DNA of 5,213 nt from an uncultured Prevotellaceae bacterium (lineage in GTDB: Bacteria > Bacteroidota > Bacteroidia > Bacteroidales > Muribaculaceae). The translations under genes were made by a program, and so were the position numbers. This document shows positions 1-5,213 of this stretch, one piece after another. Numbering within the stretch: the stretch's first letter is position 1; each line of letters starts with the position of its first letter. The notes under the pieces are model-generated. The model searched no databases and was not told the DNA's origin. It was given only the letters and a program-made list of their open reading frames with translations. The stretch lies in the NCBI GenBank assembly GCA_900556245.1, contig USOC01000104.1:1-5213 (forward strand). The letters are read 5' to 3'.

Positions 1-152
1 ATATCAAACATTCGCTCTACCATGCCGGAGCTGTCTACGCTGCTATGTCGGGATCTGGTTCTGCCATTTACGGACTGTTTGAAAGTGACAATATGGCAGA
101 CTCGTTTGTTGCGAATTGCCGATACAGACAAGTATTCAAGCTCAATTTGTGA
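1..152 (+). CDS. ispE: 4-diphosphocytidyl-2-C-methyl-D-erythritol kinase, C-terminal fragment (5' end outside window)
   Basis: The frame with codons starting at position 3 is open from the window edge to a TGA at 150-152 and encodes the last 49 residues of a protein. It reads IKHSLYHAGAVYAAMSGSGS, then AIYGLFE, and ends RQVFKLNL. The block AAMSGSGSAIYGLF is the C-terminal glycine/serine-rich GHMP-kinase motif in the form typical of IspE, and the preceding LY-x-AGAVYA is also characteristic. IspE is a cytosolic enzyme that phosphorylates CDP-methylerythritol with ATP in the non-mevalonate (MEP) route to isoprenoid precursors. The N-terminal kinase domain and ATP-binding loop lie outside the window, so activity cannot be judged. 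The end is intact. Other GHMP kinases (homoserine or mevalonate kinase) share the motif, but the flanking residues favour IspE. The gene lies 75 nt before grpE on the same strand. Confidence 0.88.
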   Translation, partial: IKHSLYHAGAVYAAMSGSGSAIYGLFESDNMADSFVANCRYRQVFKLNL

Positions 153-175
153 AATTCGGGCAACCTGCAAGTTTG
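146..175 (+). promoter_or_regulatory. Possible vegetative-type promoter for grpE-dnaJ
   Basis: TTTG at 146-149 is followed after 18 nt by CAAGTTTG at 168-175. This resembles the Bacteroidota sigma-ABfr pattern (TTTG, 19-21 nt, TAnnTTTG) with one mismatch in the -7 box and a spacer one base short. It overlaps the end of ispE and would start transcription about 180, leaving a leader of roughly 45 nt before grpE. The match is imperfect and no other full match was seen in the gap, so this is a weak call. Confidence 0.33.
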
Positions 176-179
176 GCAG
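165..179. promoter_or_regulatory. Imperfect 15-bp palindrome upstream of grpE (candidate operator)
   Basis: CTGCAAGTTTGGCAG has outer arms CTGC/GCAG and a further A-T match inside, centred on 172. It overlaps the candidate -7 box, where a regulator could block or assist transcription. A second, looser symmetry is TGGCA at 174-178 against TGCCA at 194-198. Because grpE and dnaJ are heat-shock genes in most bacteria, a stress-responsive site here would be sensible, but I cannot name a regulator. It does not resemble the CIRCE element of HrcA. Confidence 0.25.
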
Positions 180-227
180 ACTTTTTGATAGAATGCCATT
201 TCAGAAAAATAATAAAAACATCAAAAC

Positions 228-800
228 ATGTCAGAAAACGTAAAAAACGACGAAACTATAGAGCAAACGAATACGAAAACCGGAGATTTGGAAGCGGAAG
301 CACAAAAGGAATCTGTGACAGATGAAATGACACAGGAGGAAAAACTGCAAAACGAGCTTGACTCAACCAAAGAGCAACTCGAAAAGGAAAAAAAAGAATA
401 TGTTTTTCTGCTGGCCGAATTCGACAACTTCCGCAAGCGAACGCTGAAAGAAAAATCAGAGCTGATTAAAAACGCTTCGGAAAATGCGATGAAGGATCTT
501 CTTCCTGTCATTGACGATTTCGAACGAGCCTTGACGGCCGTAGGCGAAAGCACAGATCTCAACAGTTTGAAAGAAGGCGTCGAACTGATTTACAATAAAT
601 TCATGAAATATTTAGAGAAAAACGGAGTAAAGCCCATCGAATCGGACGATGCCGAATTCAACACGGAATTTCATGAAGCCGTAACGATATTCCCGACCGA
701 TGACGAAAACAGGAAAGGAAAAGTAATCGACACCGTACAGAAAGGCTATACGATGAACGACAAAGTGATTCGCCACAGCAAAGTAGTCGTGGGACAATAA
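228..800 (+). CDS. grpE: GrpE, nucleotide exchange factor for DnaK (Hsp70)
   Basis: This 190-residue protein has the usual length and layout of GrpE. Residues 1-40 are an acidic, Glu/Gln/Thr-rich disordered tail. Residues about 38-90 form the long charged helix that makes the dimeric coiled coil, including AEFDNFRKR at 63-71. LLPVIDDFERAL at 91-102 is the conserved hinge to the head. The C-terminal beta domain that contacts DnaK carries FNTEFHEAV at 144-152 and the signature GYTMNDKVIRHSKVVV at 173-188. GrpE is a cytosolic dimer that releases ADP from DnaK and so resets the chaperone cycle. The ATG at 228 follows an A-rich leader without a clear Shine-Dalgarno, common in this phylum, and the N-terminus fits the family. 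dnaJ starts 18 nt after the TAA, so the two are almost certainly co-transcribed. The gene appears complete and intact; dnaK is not in the window. Confidence 0.97.
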   Translation: MSENVKNDETIEQTNTKTGDLEAEAQKESVTDEMTQEEKLQNELDSTKEQLEKEKKEYVFLLAEFDNFRKRTLKEKSELIKNASENAMKDLLPVIDDFERALTAVGESTDLNSLKEGVELIYNKFMKYLEKNGVKPIESDDAEFNTEFHEAVTIFPTDDENRKGKVIDTVQKGYTMNDKVIRHSKVVVGQ

Positions 801-803
801 AAT

Positions 804-809
804 AGAGGA
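804..809 (+). promoter_or_regulatory. Shine-Dalgarno-like site of dnaJ
   Basis: AGAGGA lies 9 nt before the dnaJ ATG at 819. It is the clearest purine-rich ribosome-binding match in the window; the other starts have A-rich leaders instead. It supports 819 as the dnaJ start and suggests independent initiation on the grpE-dnaJ message. Confidence 0.5.
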
Positions 810-818
810 ATTGAGAAA

Positions 819-1694
819 ATGAGCGAAAAAAGAGATTTTTACGAAGTGCTGGGTGTCGACAAAAAGGCGACGGCAGAGGAAATAAAAAAGGCTTATCGGA
901 AAAAAGCCATCCAATATCACCCTGACCGCAATCCGGGGGATAAAGAAGCCGAAGAAAAATTCAAAGAAGCGGCAGAAGCCTACGACGTGTTGAGCAATCC
1001 CGACAAACGTGCCCGCTACGACCAATACGGACCGAGCATGGGACCGCAAGGATTCAGTGGTGGCGGATTTGGCGGAGGGATGTCGATGGAAGACATCTTT
1101 TCACAATTCGGTGACATATTCGGAGGATTTGGAGGATTTGGCGGCTTTGGAGGAGGAGGGGGCTCAAACCGTACAGTCAACCGAGGAAGCGACCTGCGCA
1201 TCAATGCCAAAGTAACGCTCCGCGACGTTGTAAAAGGTGTCACCAAAAAATTCAAGATTTCTCGATATGTTGCCTGCGAACACTGCCATGGCACCGGAGC
1301 AAAAGACGGCAGCGCATACAAAACCTGTTCGATATGTAACGGTTCGGGCATGGTGACCCGTATGCAACGCACCTTCCTTGGCACAATGCAAACGACAGCC
1401 CCATGTCCCGACTGTCAAGGAGAAGGGAAAATCATATCCGAACCCTGTACGCACTGCCACGGCGAAGGAGTTGAGAGAAAAGAAGAAATCGTTACAGTCA
1501 ACATACCAGCCGGCGTATCCGACGGCATGACACTACGCATGGAGGGCAAAGGAAACGCCGCCCGCAGAGGTGGAATCACCGGCAATCTGCTTGTCCAATT
1601 CAGCGAAGCGCGTGACCCGGATCTGATGCGCGCCGAAAGCGACAGCACCTATAATCTTGTTCTCGTTTTTCCCACGGCTGTTCTTGGTGGATAA
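819..1694 (+). CDS. dnaJ: DnaJ (Hsp40) co-chaperone, truncated at residue 291 by an in-frame TAA
   Basis: DnaJ stimulates the ATPase of DnaK and hands it unfolded clients in the cytosol. The translated part is a canonical class A Hsp40. The J domain is at about 1-71 with HPD at 34-36. A Gly/Phe-rich linker follows at about 75-116. The zinc-finger region has four CxxCxGxG units, with cysteines at 153/156, 170/173, 196/199 and 210/213. The rest of client-binding domain I comes next, with the [12 protein letters not shown] segment at 241-252. Reading stops at codon 292 (TAA, 1692-1694), right after FPTAVLGG, where the family normally continues into VEIPTVDG. The same frame does continue with that sequence to 1967. 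Intact, the protein would be 382 residues, the usual length. The product as written lacks most of client-binding domain II and the C-terminal dimerisation region. Val283 also replaces a usually polar residue. The ATG is fixed by the [13 protein letters not shown] start and the upstream AGAGGA. Identity is certain; whether the stop is real is not. Confidence 0.93.
   Translation: MSEKRDFYEVLGVDKKATAEEIKKAYRKKAIQYHPDRNPGDKEAEEKFKEAAEAYDVLSNPDKRARYDQYGPSMGPQGFSGGGFGGGMSMEDIFSQFGDIFGGFGGFGGFGGGGGSNRTVNRGSDLRINAKVTLRDVVKGVTKKFKISRYVACEHCHGTGAKDGSAYKTCSICNGSGMVTRMQRTFLGTMQTTAPCPDCQGEGKIISEPCTHCHGEGVERKEEIVTVNIPAGVSDGMTLRMEGKGNAARRGGITGNLLVQFSEARDPDLMRAESDSTYNLVLVFPTAVLGG
1122..1148 (+). repeat. Three 9-bp tandem units coding Gly-Gly-Phe in the dnaJ G/F linker
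   Basis: Two identical GGAGGATTT units (1122-1130 and 1131-1139) are followed by a diverged GGCGGCTTT (1140-1148). Each is in frame and encodes GGF (residues 102-110). Because units are multiples of three bases, slippage would change linker length without shifting the frame. Such low-complexity linkers are normal in DnaJ. Confidence 0.7.
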
Positions 1695-1967
1695 GTAGAA
1701 ATCCCGACTGTAGACGGACGTGCAAGAGTGACTATCGAGCCTGGAACACAATCCGGCAAGATTCTCCGCCTACGAGGAAAAGGCATCCCATCAATGCAAG
1801 GACGCGGCGTAGGCGACCAACTCGTTAACGTCATGGTCTACACACCCGAGCATCTGTCATCGGAAGAGAAAAAAGAAATCGAAAAAATGCGTGAATCCGA
1901 CAATTTCAAACCATCGGAAAGCGACAAGCACCGTATATTCAGCAAACTGAAACACATATTCGACTAA
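1695..1967 (+). pseudogene. dnaJ: Severed 3' part of dnaJ (codons 293-382), in frame after the TAA
   Basis: These 90 codons and the TAA at 1965-1967 continue the dnaJ reading frame directly after the stop at 1692-1694. They start [17 protein letters not shown], continue [14 protein letters not shown] and [20 protein letters not shown], and end with the charged helix [13 protein letters not shown] and SKLKHIFD. This is client-binding domain II and the C-terminal dimerisation tail of DnaJ. No base is gained or lost across the junction, so one substitution explains the break; GAA or CAA to TAA would be enough. A GTG at 1728 could in principle restart translation, but it has no convincing ribosome site and would cut into the domain's first strands, so I do not regard it as a separate gene. 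The sequence shows no further decay, so the change is recent or an artefact. Confidence 0.85.
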
Positions 1968-1982
1968 AGAAAATCGAAAGTG

Positions 1983-2026
1983 GCGACGGAGACCGGTCTG
2001 TTCTTCAACCGACCGGTCTCCGTCGC
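1983..2026 (+). terminator. Strong hairpin after dnaJ, probable transcription terminator
   Basis: A perfect 16-bp stem pairs GCGACGGAGACCGGTC (1983-1998) with GACCGGTCTCCGTCGC (2011-2026) around a 12-nt loop, inside which GTT/AAC can pair further around CTTC. It begins 15 nt after the original dnaJ stop at 1967. The downstream tract (TGTTATCGTCTTG) is only modestly T-rich, so release may be less efficient than at a classic intrinsic terminator, or the hairpin may mainly protect the 3' end. Its position after the severed tail fits a grpE-dnaJ unit that originally ended at 1967. Confidence 0.75.
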
Positions 2027-2058
2027 TGTTATCGTCTTGCCATTTTACGACACATCTG

Positions 2059-2089
2059 TTTGCATATTACTATTTAATCATTAAATTTG
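2059..2089 (+). promoter_or_regulatory. Bacteroidota vegetative promoter (sigma-ABfr type) for the acyl-CoA synthetase unit
   Basis: TTTG at 2059-2062 (-33 box), a 19-nt AT-rich spacer, and TAAATTTG at 2082-2089 (-7 box) match the known Bacteroides consensus TTTG-N19-21-TAnnTTTG exactly. Transcription would start at about 2095, leaving a leader of about 22 nt, rich in A and without a strong Shine-Dalgarno, before the ATG at 2118. It is the best phylum marker in the window and separates this unit from grpE-dnaJ. Confidence 0.8.
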
Positions 2090-2117
2090 CATTCATTACT
2101 TAAAAAGAAAACAACCG

Positions 2118-3761
2118 ATGTTACATATCAATCAAATTCTCGAGAATTCAATTCGCAAAAACTGGGAAGAACTTGCGCTGACAGACTTCAACGGCATATC
2201 CTTACAGTACCGCGACATTGCGAGAAAAGTAGCGAAACTTCATCTGCTGTTTCAACACGCAGGAATCAAAGAAGGCGACAAAATTGCCCTTTGCGGAAAA
2301 AACTGTACACAATGGTCAGTAGCCTTCATCGGAGCGATGACCTATGGAGCTGTGCCCGTTCCTATACTCCATGAGTTTAAGGCCGACACAGTCCACCACA
2401 TTGTGAACCATTCCGATTCACGCATCCTCTTTACAGACTCTTTTGTATGGGAACAATTGGATCCGGACAATATCAAAGGGGTGGATGCTGTTTTCAACAT
2501 CAATGACTATAGCCTGTTCTATTCTAAAAGCGAACAAATAGACTATGCCCGGTCGCACCTCAATGAGCTGTTCGGTCAACGCTACCCGGAACGGTTCACA
2601 AGAGAAGATGTTGTCTATAAAAAGCCGGATATGGACAACCTTGCCATCATCAACTATACATCGGGGTCAACCGGTTTTTCAAAGGGCGTTATGGTTCCCT
2701 ATCGTGCCATCTCGTCAAACATCAACTTTGCACTGACGAAACTCTCTTTTCTCGGGCCTGGCGATGAAACTATCTGTATGCTTCCATTGGCCCACATGTA
2801 CGGTCTGTCGATTGAAATGCTCCACCCGCTTTCAAAGGGATGTCACACCTATTTCCTTACTCGCGTACCTTCGCCCAAAATCATTATGGAAGCTTTCGCG
2901 AAGACAAAGCCAAGGCTCATTATCACCGTACCATTGGTTCTGGAAAAAATCATCAAGACCAAAGTATTCCCTCTGTTGGAAAAGCCCTATATGAAGCTTT
3001 TGATGACAATGCCATTCGTCAACGACCATCTCCTTGGAAAAATCAATGCCAAACTGACAGAAACATTTGGCGGGCAACTCTACGAAATTATCATCGGTGG
3101 AGCCGCCCTCAATGCTGATGTCGAAAAATTCCTGCGGCGCATCAATTTTCCCTTCACCGTGGGCTACGGCATGACTGAATGCGCCCCCTTGATTTCATAC
3201 GCAGGACACGAAGAGAACCGACCAGGTTCTTGCGGAAAAGTAGTCGACAATATGGAAATAAAAGTTCTGTCGCCGGATCCTGAAAACACGGCGGGCGAAC
3301 TGCTCGTCAGGGGCGACAACGTCATGCTCGGCTATTACAAGAACGAAGAGGAAACCAACAACACGCTTCGCGACGGATGGCTTTATACTGGTGACATCTG
3401 CAACGTTGACAAAGACGGGTTCATCTACATACGCGGACGAAACAAGAATCTGATTCTCGGCCCATCCGGACAAAATATCTATCCGGAAGAAATCGAGCAG
3501 AAACTTAACAATATGCCATATGTCAACGAGTCGATTGTGGTCGACAGAAATCAAAAATTGGTAGCCCTCATACACCCTGATTACGAAAATGCCGCACAAC
3601 AAGGTGTTAACCTCCAGGACATTCCGAAGGTAATGGACGAGAACATCACAACTCTCAACAAAGAACTGCCTTCCTATTCACAACTGTCAGCAGTGGAAAT
3701 CTGGGAAGAGGAGTTCGAAAAGACACCGAAACGTTCAATAAGAAGATTTTTATATAAATAA
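2118..3761 (+). CDS. AMP-forming acyl-CoA synthetase (long-chain fatty acid-CoA ligase type)
   Basis: This 547-residue protein belongs to the ANL (AMP-binding) superfamily, which activates a carboxylate with ATP to an acyl-adenylate and then, in acyl-CoA ligases, transfers it to CoA. The phosphate-binding loop YTSGSTGFSKGVM is at 180-192. The adenine-pocket motif GYGMTE is at 349-354, the ribose-binding region WLYTGD at 421-426, and the hinge GRNKNLILGPSGQNIYPEEIE is at 440-460. The small C-terminal domain ends TPKRSIRRFLYK at 536-547. This last motif is unusual: the common GK-[IV]-x-R pattern is absent, and Lys538 is the nearest candidate for the adenylation lysine. The length is shorter than the 600-residue or longer FAA1-type enzymes. 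I see no signal peptide or membrane span, so it is probably cytosolic or membrane-associated. Fatty acid is the likeliest substrate by overall resemblance, but chain length and the final acceptor (CoA or acyl carrier protein) are not readable here. It is first in its own unit, with the thioredoxin gene following. Confidence 0.9.
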   Translation: MLHINQILENSIRKNWEELALTDFNGISLQYRDIARKVAKLHLLFQHAGIKEGDKIALCGKNCTQWSVAFIGAMTYGAVPVPILHEFKADTVHHIVNHSDSRILFTDSFVWEQLDPDNIKGVDAVFNINDYSLFYSKSEQIDYARSHLNELFGQRYPERFTREDVVYKKPDMDNLAIINYTSGSTGFSKGVMVPYRAISSNINFALTKLSFLGPGDETICMLPLAHMYGLSIEMLHPLSKGCHTYFLTRVPSPKIIMEAFAKTKPRLIITVPLVLEKIIKTKVFPLLEKPYMKLLMTMPFVNDHLLGKINAKLTETFGGQLYEIIIGGAALNADVEKFLRRINFPFTVGYGMTECAPLISYAGHEENRPGSCGKVVDNMEIKVLSPDPENTAGELLVRGDNVMLGYYKNEEETNNTLRDGWLYTGDICNVDKDGFIYIRGRNKNLILGPSGQNIYPEEIEQKLNNMPYVNESIVVDRNQKLVALIHPDYENAAQQGVNLQDIPKVMDENITTLNKELPSYSQLSAVEIWEEEFEKTPKRSIRRFLYK

Positions 3762-3779
3762 TCACATAATTCTATCTAT

Positions 3780-4819
3780 ATGAAACGATTTCAGCCTTTG
3801 CGGTAGGTAACGTCTGCGAACTGACCGCATCCCTTCCGGTCGAAGACCTAAACGGCCAAAAGATCTATTTGGTTGACTTCGACACGGACCAACCTCTGGA
3901 TAGCACAACGGTCAGCGGAAAAACGTTCAGCTTTAAAACCGCCGTTGGCAACCGCGCCATTCCGGCAGCCCTCTCCGTTGCAGGAAGAAAAGCTGTAATA
4001 TTCATCCTCGAACCGGGCAAACTGCATATCAACGAAATGGGAATTACAACCGGTTCGACTCTCAACGACAGAAACAGCCGCACAAATACACAACTTGACA
4101 GTCTTTACTCAGACTACCGCAAACAACTTCAAGCGCTGTCAGCTTCGGGAAAACCGATGGAAGAAATTATGGCAGAAGCCGAAAAGCGTCAGGAAGTATT
4201 GGCTACGACGGCTACAAAATTACTCAAAGATCAGTTTGACACTAATAAAGACAACGCATTAGGCTACCTGTCGCTCATCCAACTTGCAAACGAAATGAGC
4301 ATGACAGAACTCAACACCATACTGACCGGCGTACCGGAATGGATTGCCAATTCCAATGCGGTCCGCAAAATTTTGCAACAGGCGGAGAATCTGGAAAAGA
4401 CCGCTCCGGGAAAGATGTTTACGGACTTTTCAGTGAAAACGAGCAACGGAAAAACAGTCAAGCTATCCGATTATGTGGGTAAAGGCGAGTATGTACTGGT
4501 TGATTTCTTTGCAAGCTGGTGTGGTCCATGCATGAGAGAAATGCCCAACTTGAAACAAATCCATAACAAATATAACGGAAAAGGATTGAAGATTGTAGGA
4601 CTTGCCGTTTGGGACGAACCCGCCGATACGAAGCAGTGTGTTGAAAACCAGAATTTACCGTGGACAATCATCGACAACGCCCAAACGATACCTACCGATA
4701 TCTATGGCGTGACCGGCATTCCCCACATCATCATGTTTGCCCCTGACGGAAAAATTGCATTCCGCGGTCTGACAGGAGCGCAACTCGTAGAAGCCGTTGA
4801 CAAGATTATGGCTAAGTAG
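3780..4819 (+). pseudogene. TlpA-like thioredoxin with DUF4369-like N-terminal domain, 5' end frameshifted
   Basis: The frame with codons at 3770 onward is open to the TAG at 4817-4819 and encodes a two-domain envelope thiol-disulfide protein. A region beginning CELTASLPVEDLNGQKIY (from 3815) resembles the DUF4369 domain common before thioredoxin folds in Bacteroidota. A charged helical linker follows. The thioredoxin fold carries FFASWCGPCMREMP, with WCGPC coded at 4517-4531, and the cis-proline loop VTGIPHI, with proline at 4721-4723. These proteins normally reduce disulfides in the periplasm and carry a signal peptide. Here ATG-AAA-CGA at 3780 looks like that start (MKRF), but its frame ends at TAG 3804-3806, and the domain frame has no ATG or GTG until well inside the first domain. 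TTG at 3869 would give 316 residues without the first strand or an export signal. A net loss of 3n+1 bases in the signal-peptide region fits best. The body is undamaged. It follows the synthetase by 18 nt. Confidence 0.72.
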
Positions 4820-4835
4820 AGTTATATTGTTTTCA

Positions 4836-4885
4836 GATATAAAATCAGCCCTTTGGAAAAATTTCCAAAGGGCTGATTTTATATC
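4836..4885. terminator. Bidirectional terminator between convergent genes
   Basis: A perfect 24-bp inverted repeat (4836-4859 with 4862-4885) has only AA between the arms, so the RNA loop must open by a pair or more. The GC-rich core CAGCCCTTTGG/CCAAAGGGCTG is flanked by A-rich and T-rich outer arms, so either strand gives a hairpin with a U-rich descending side (GATTTTATATC). It lies 16 nt after the thioredoxin stop and 20 nt from the stop of the minus-strand gene, where one element could end both transcripts. Confidence 0.9.
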
Positions 4886-4905
4886 AAACTAAATGCCAGA
4901 CAACC

Positions 4906-5213
4906 TTATTCTTTCACCAACGACATTCCTTTCTGAATGGCCTGTTCATTGAGTGGAATCAACTTGTGATGACGTTCTGGCAGAGACTTCTTCAATCCGA
5001 GAAGCACACTTTCCAACTTCACCATCGGACACACTTTCAACAACGCGCCCAACACTATCATATTGTAGGCTTTCGAATTTTGCATTTCGATAGCGGCTTC
5101 CATCGCCCCCACATTATAGACCTTGATGTCTGTACGTTCCGGCGCACGATGAATGCCATAGTTGTCATAAATCAGAATGCCACCAGGCTTCACTTTGCTT
5201 TCAAACTTATCAA
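4906..5213 (-). CDS. 2-oxoacid:acceptor oxidoreductase gamma subunit, C-terminal part (5' end outside window)
   Basis: On the minus strand, the frame is open from the right edge (first full codon 5211-5209) to a TAA at 4908-4906, giving the last 101 residues. It reads DKFESKVKPGGILIYDNYGI, later NVGAMEAAIEMQNSKAYNMI, VLGALLKVCPMVKLESV, and ends with LKKSLPERHHKLIPLNEQ and AIQKGMSLVKE. The VKPGGILIYD segment, the N-x-x-MIVLGALL helix and the KSLPERHHxLIPLNxxAI tail are typical of the gamma (PorG/KorC-type) subunit. This subunit works with alpha and beta partners to oxidise 2-oxoacids to acyl-CoA with ferredoxin as electron acceptor, in the cytosol. The full protein is normally about 180 residues, so a little under half is missing. 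GTG at 5193-5191 is an internal valine, not a start, because homology continues upstream to the edge. The substrate (pyruvate, 2-oxoglutarate or branched-chain 2-oxoacids) cannot be told from this piece. The partner subunits probably lie beyond the right edge. Confidence 0.88.
   Translation of the reverse strand, partial: DKFESKVKPGGILIYDNYGIHRAPERTDIKVYNVGAMEAAIEMQNSKAYNMIVLGALLKVCPMVKLESVLLGLKKSLPERHHKLIPLNEQAIQKGMSLVKE

Noticed and set aside
174..189. Sigma-54 type promoter (TGGCA, then TTGAT)
   Set aside because: The spacing fits, but the invariant -12 C is A and the CG after TGGCA is missing, so it fails at key positions.
22..325. Two plus-strand ORFs starting at 22 and 116
   Set aside because: They run out of frame across the ispE end and the grpE start and show no protein-like features; the ispE frame explains this region.
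612..1049. Minus-strand ORF of 145 codons over grpE/dnaJ
   Set aside because: It is antisense to two strongly conserved genes, is Phe-rich from complementary Lys/Glu codons, and shows no recognisable family.
1692..1694. Programmed readthrough or recoding of TAA in dnaJ
   Set aside because: TAA is a normal terminator for other genes here and the local context shows no known readthrough signal; mutation or error is simpler.
1728..1967. Separate small gene of 79 codons from GTG
   Set aside because: It is in frame with dnaJ and encodes its C-terminus; the GTG is an internal valine codon with no convincing ribosome site.
3195..3602. Minus-strand ORF of 135 codons inside the synthetase
   Set aside because: It is an antisense shadow of conserved AMP-binding motifs with no start context or recognisable domain.
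3869..4819. TTG at 3869 as the true thioredoxin start
   Set aside because: Domain homology extends upstream to about 3815, and this start would remove the export signal and part of the first domain.
4836..4885. Perfect inverted repeat as an insertion-sequence end or attachment site
   Set aside because: It has terminator composition, sits exactly between convergent stops, and has no transposase or target duplication nearby.
1..5213. CRISPR array, tRNA or rRNA gene, insertion sequence, or defence cassette
   Set aside because: No regularly spaced repeats, no cloverleaf or rRNA-like stretch, and no transposase, nuclease or toxin-like coding sequence were seen.

Overview
The window looks like a stretch of a Bacteroidales (Bacteroidota) chromosome. 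Three things suggest this. A textbook Bacteroidota vegetative promoter lies upstream of the acyl-CoA synthetase gene (TTTG, 19-nt spacer, TAAATTTG). Most genes have A-rich leaders without a strong Shine-Dalgarno. The gene content is also typical: a DUF4369-like/TlpA thioredoxin and a stand-alone 2-oxoacid:acceptor oxidoreductase gamma subunit. No species assignment is possible from this much sequence.

Layout: (1) positions 1-152 hold the last 49 codons of ispE (isoprenoid kinase), missed by ATG-based ORF finding because its start is outside the window. (2) A 75-nt gap contains a possible promoter and an imperfect palindrome. (3) grpE and dnaJ follow as a chaperone pair 18 nt apart, without dnaK. 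(4) A strong 16-bp hairpin ends that unit. (5) From the promoter at 2059-2089, an AMP-forming acyl-CoA synthetase gene and a thioredoxin-like gene (18 nt from stop to presumed ATG) appear to form one transcription unit. (6) A perfect 24-bp hairpin separates this from a convergent minus-strand gene, the C-terminal part of a 2-oxoacid:acceptor oxidoreductase gamma subunit that runs off the right edge. Every gap is shorter than 300 bases.

Two of the four plus-strand genes that lie fully inside the window are broken. dnaJ has an in-frame TAA at codon 292 of 382, and the same frame continues with a perfectly recognisable DnaJ C-terminus. The tlpA-like gene has a plausible ATG-AAA-CGA start, but that frame closes after eight codons; the protein-coding frame is offset and has no ATG or GTG before its domains. 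Sequencing or assembly error is the simplest explanation, and real mutation is the interesting alternative.

GrpE and DnaJ serve the Hsp70 cycle, IspE isoprenoid precursor synthesis, the synthetase fatty-acid activation, the thioredoxin envelope redox chemistry, and the gamma subunit ferredoxin-linked 2-oxoacid metabolism. They are mostly housekeeping neighbours, not one pathway. I found no convincing new biological system here.
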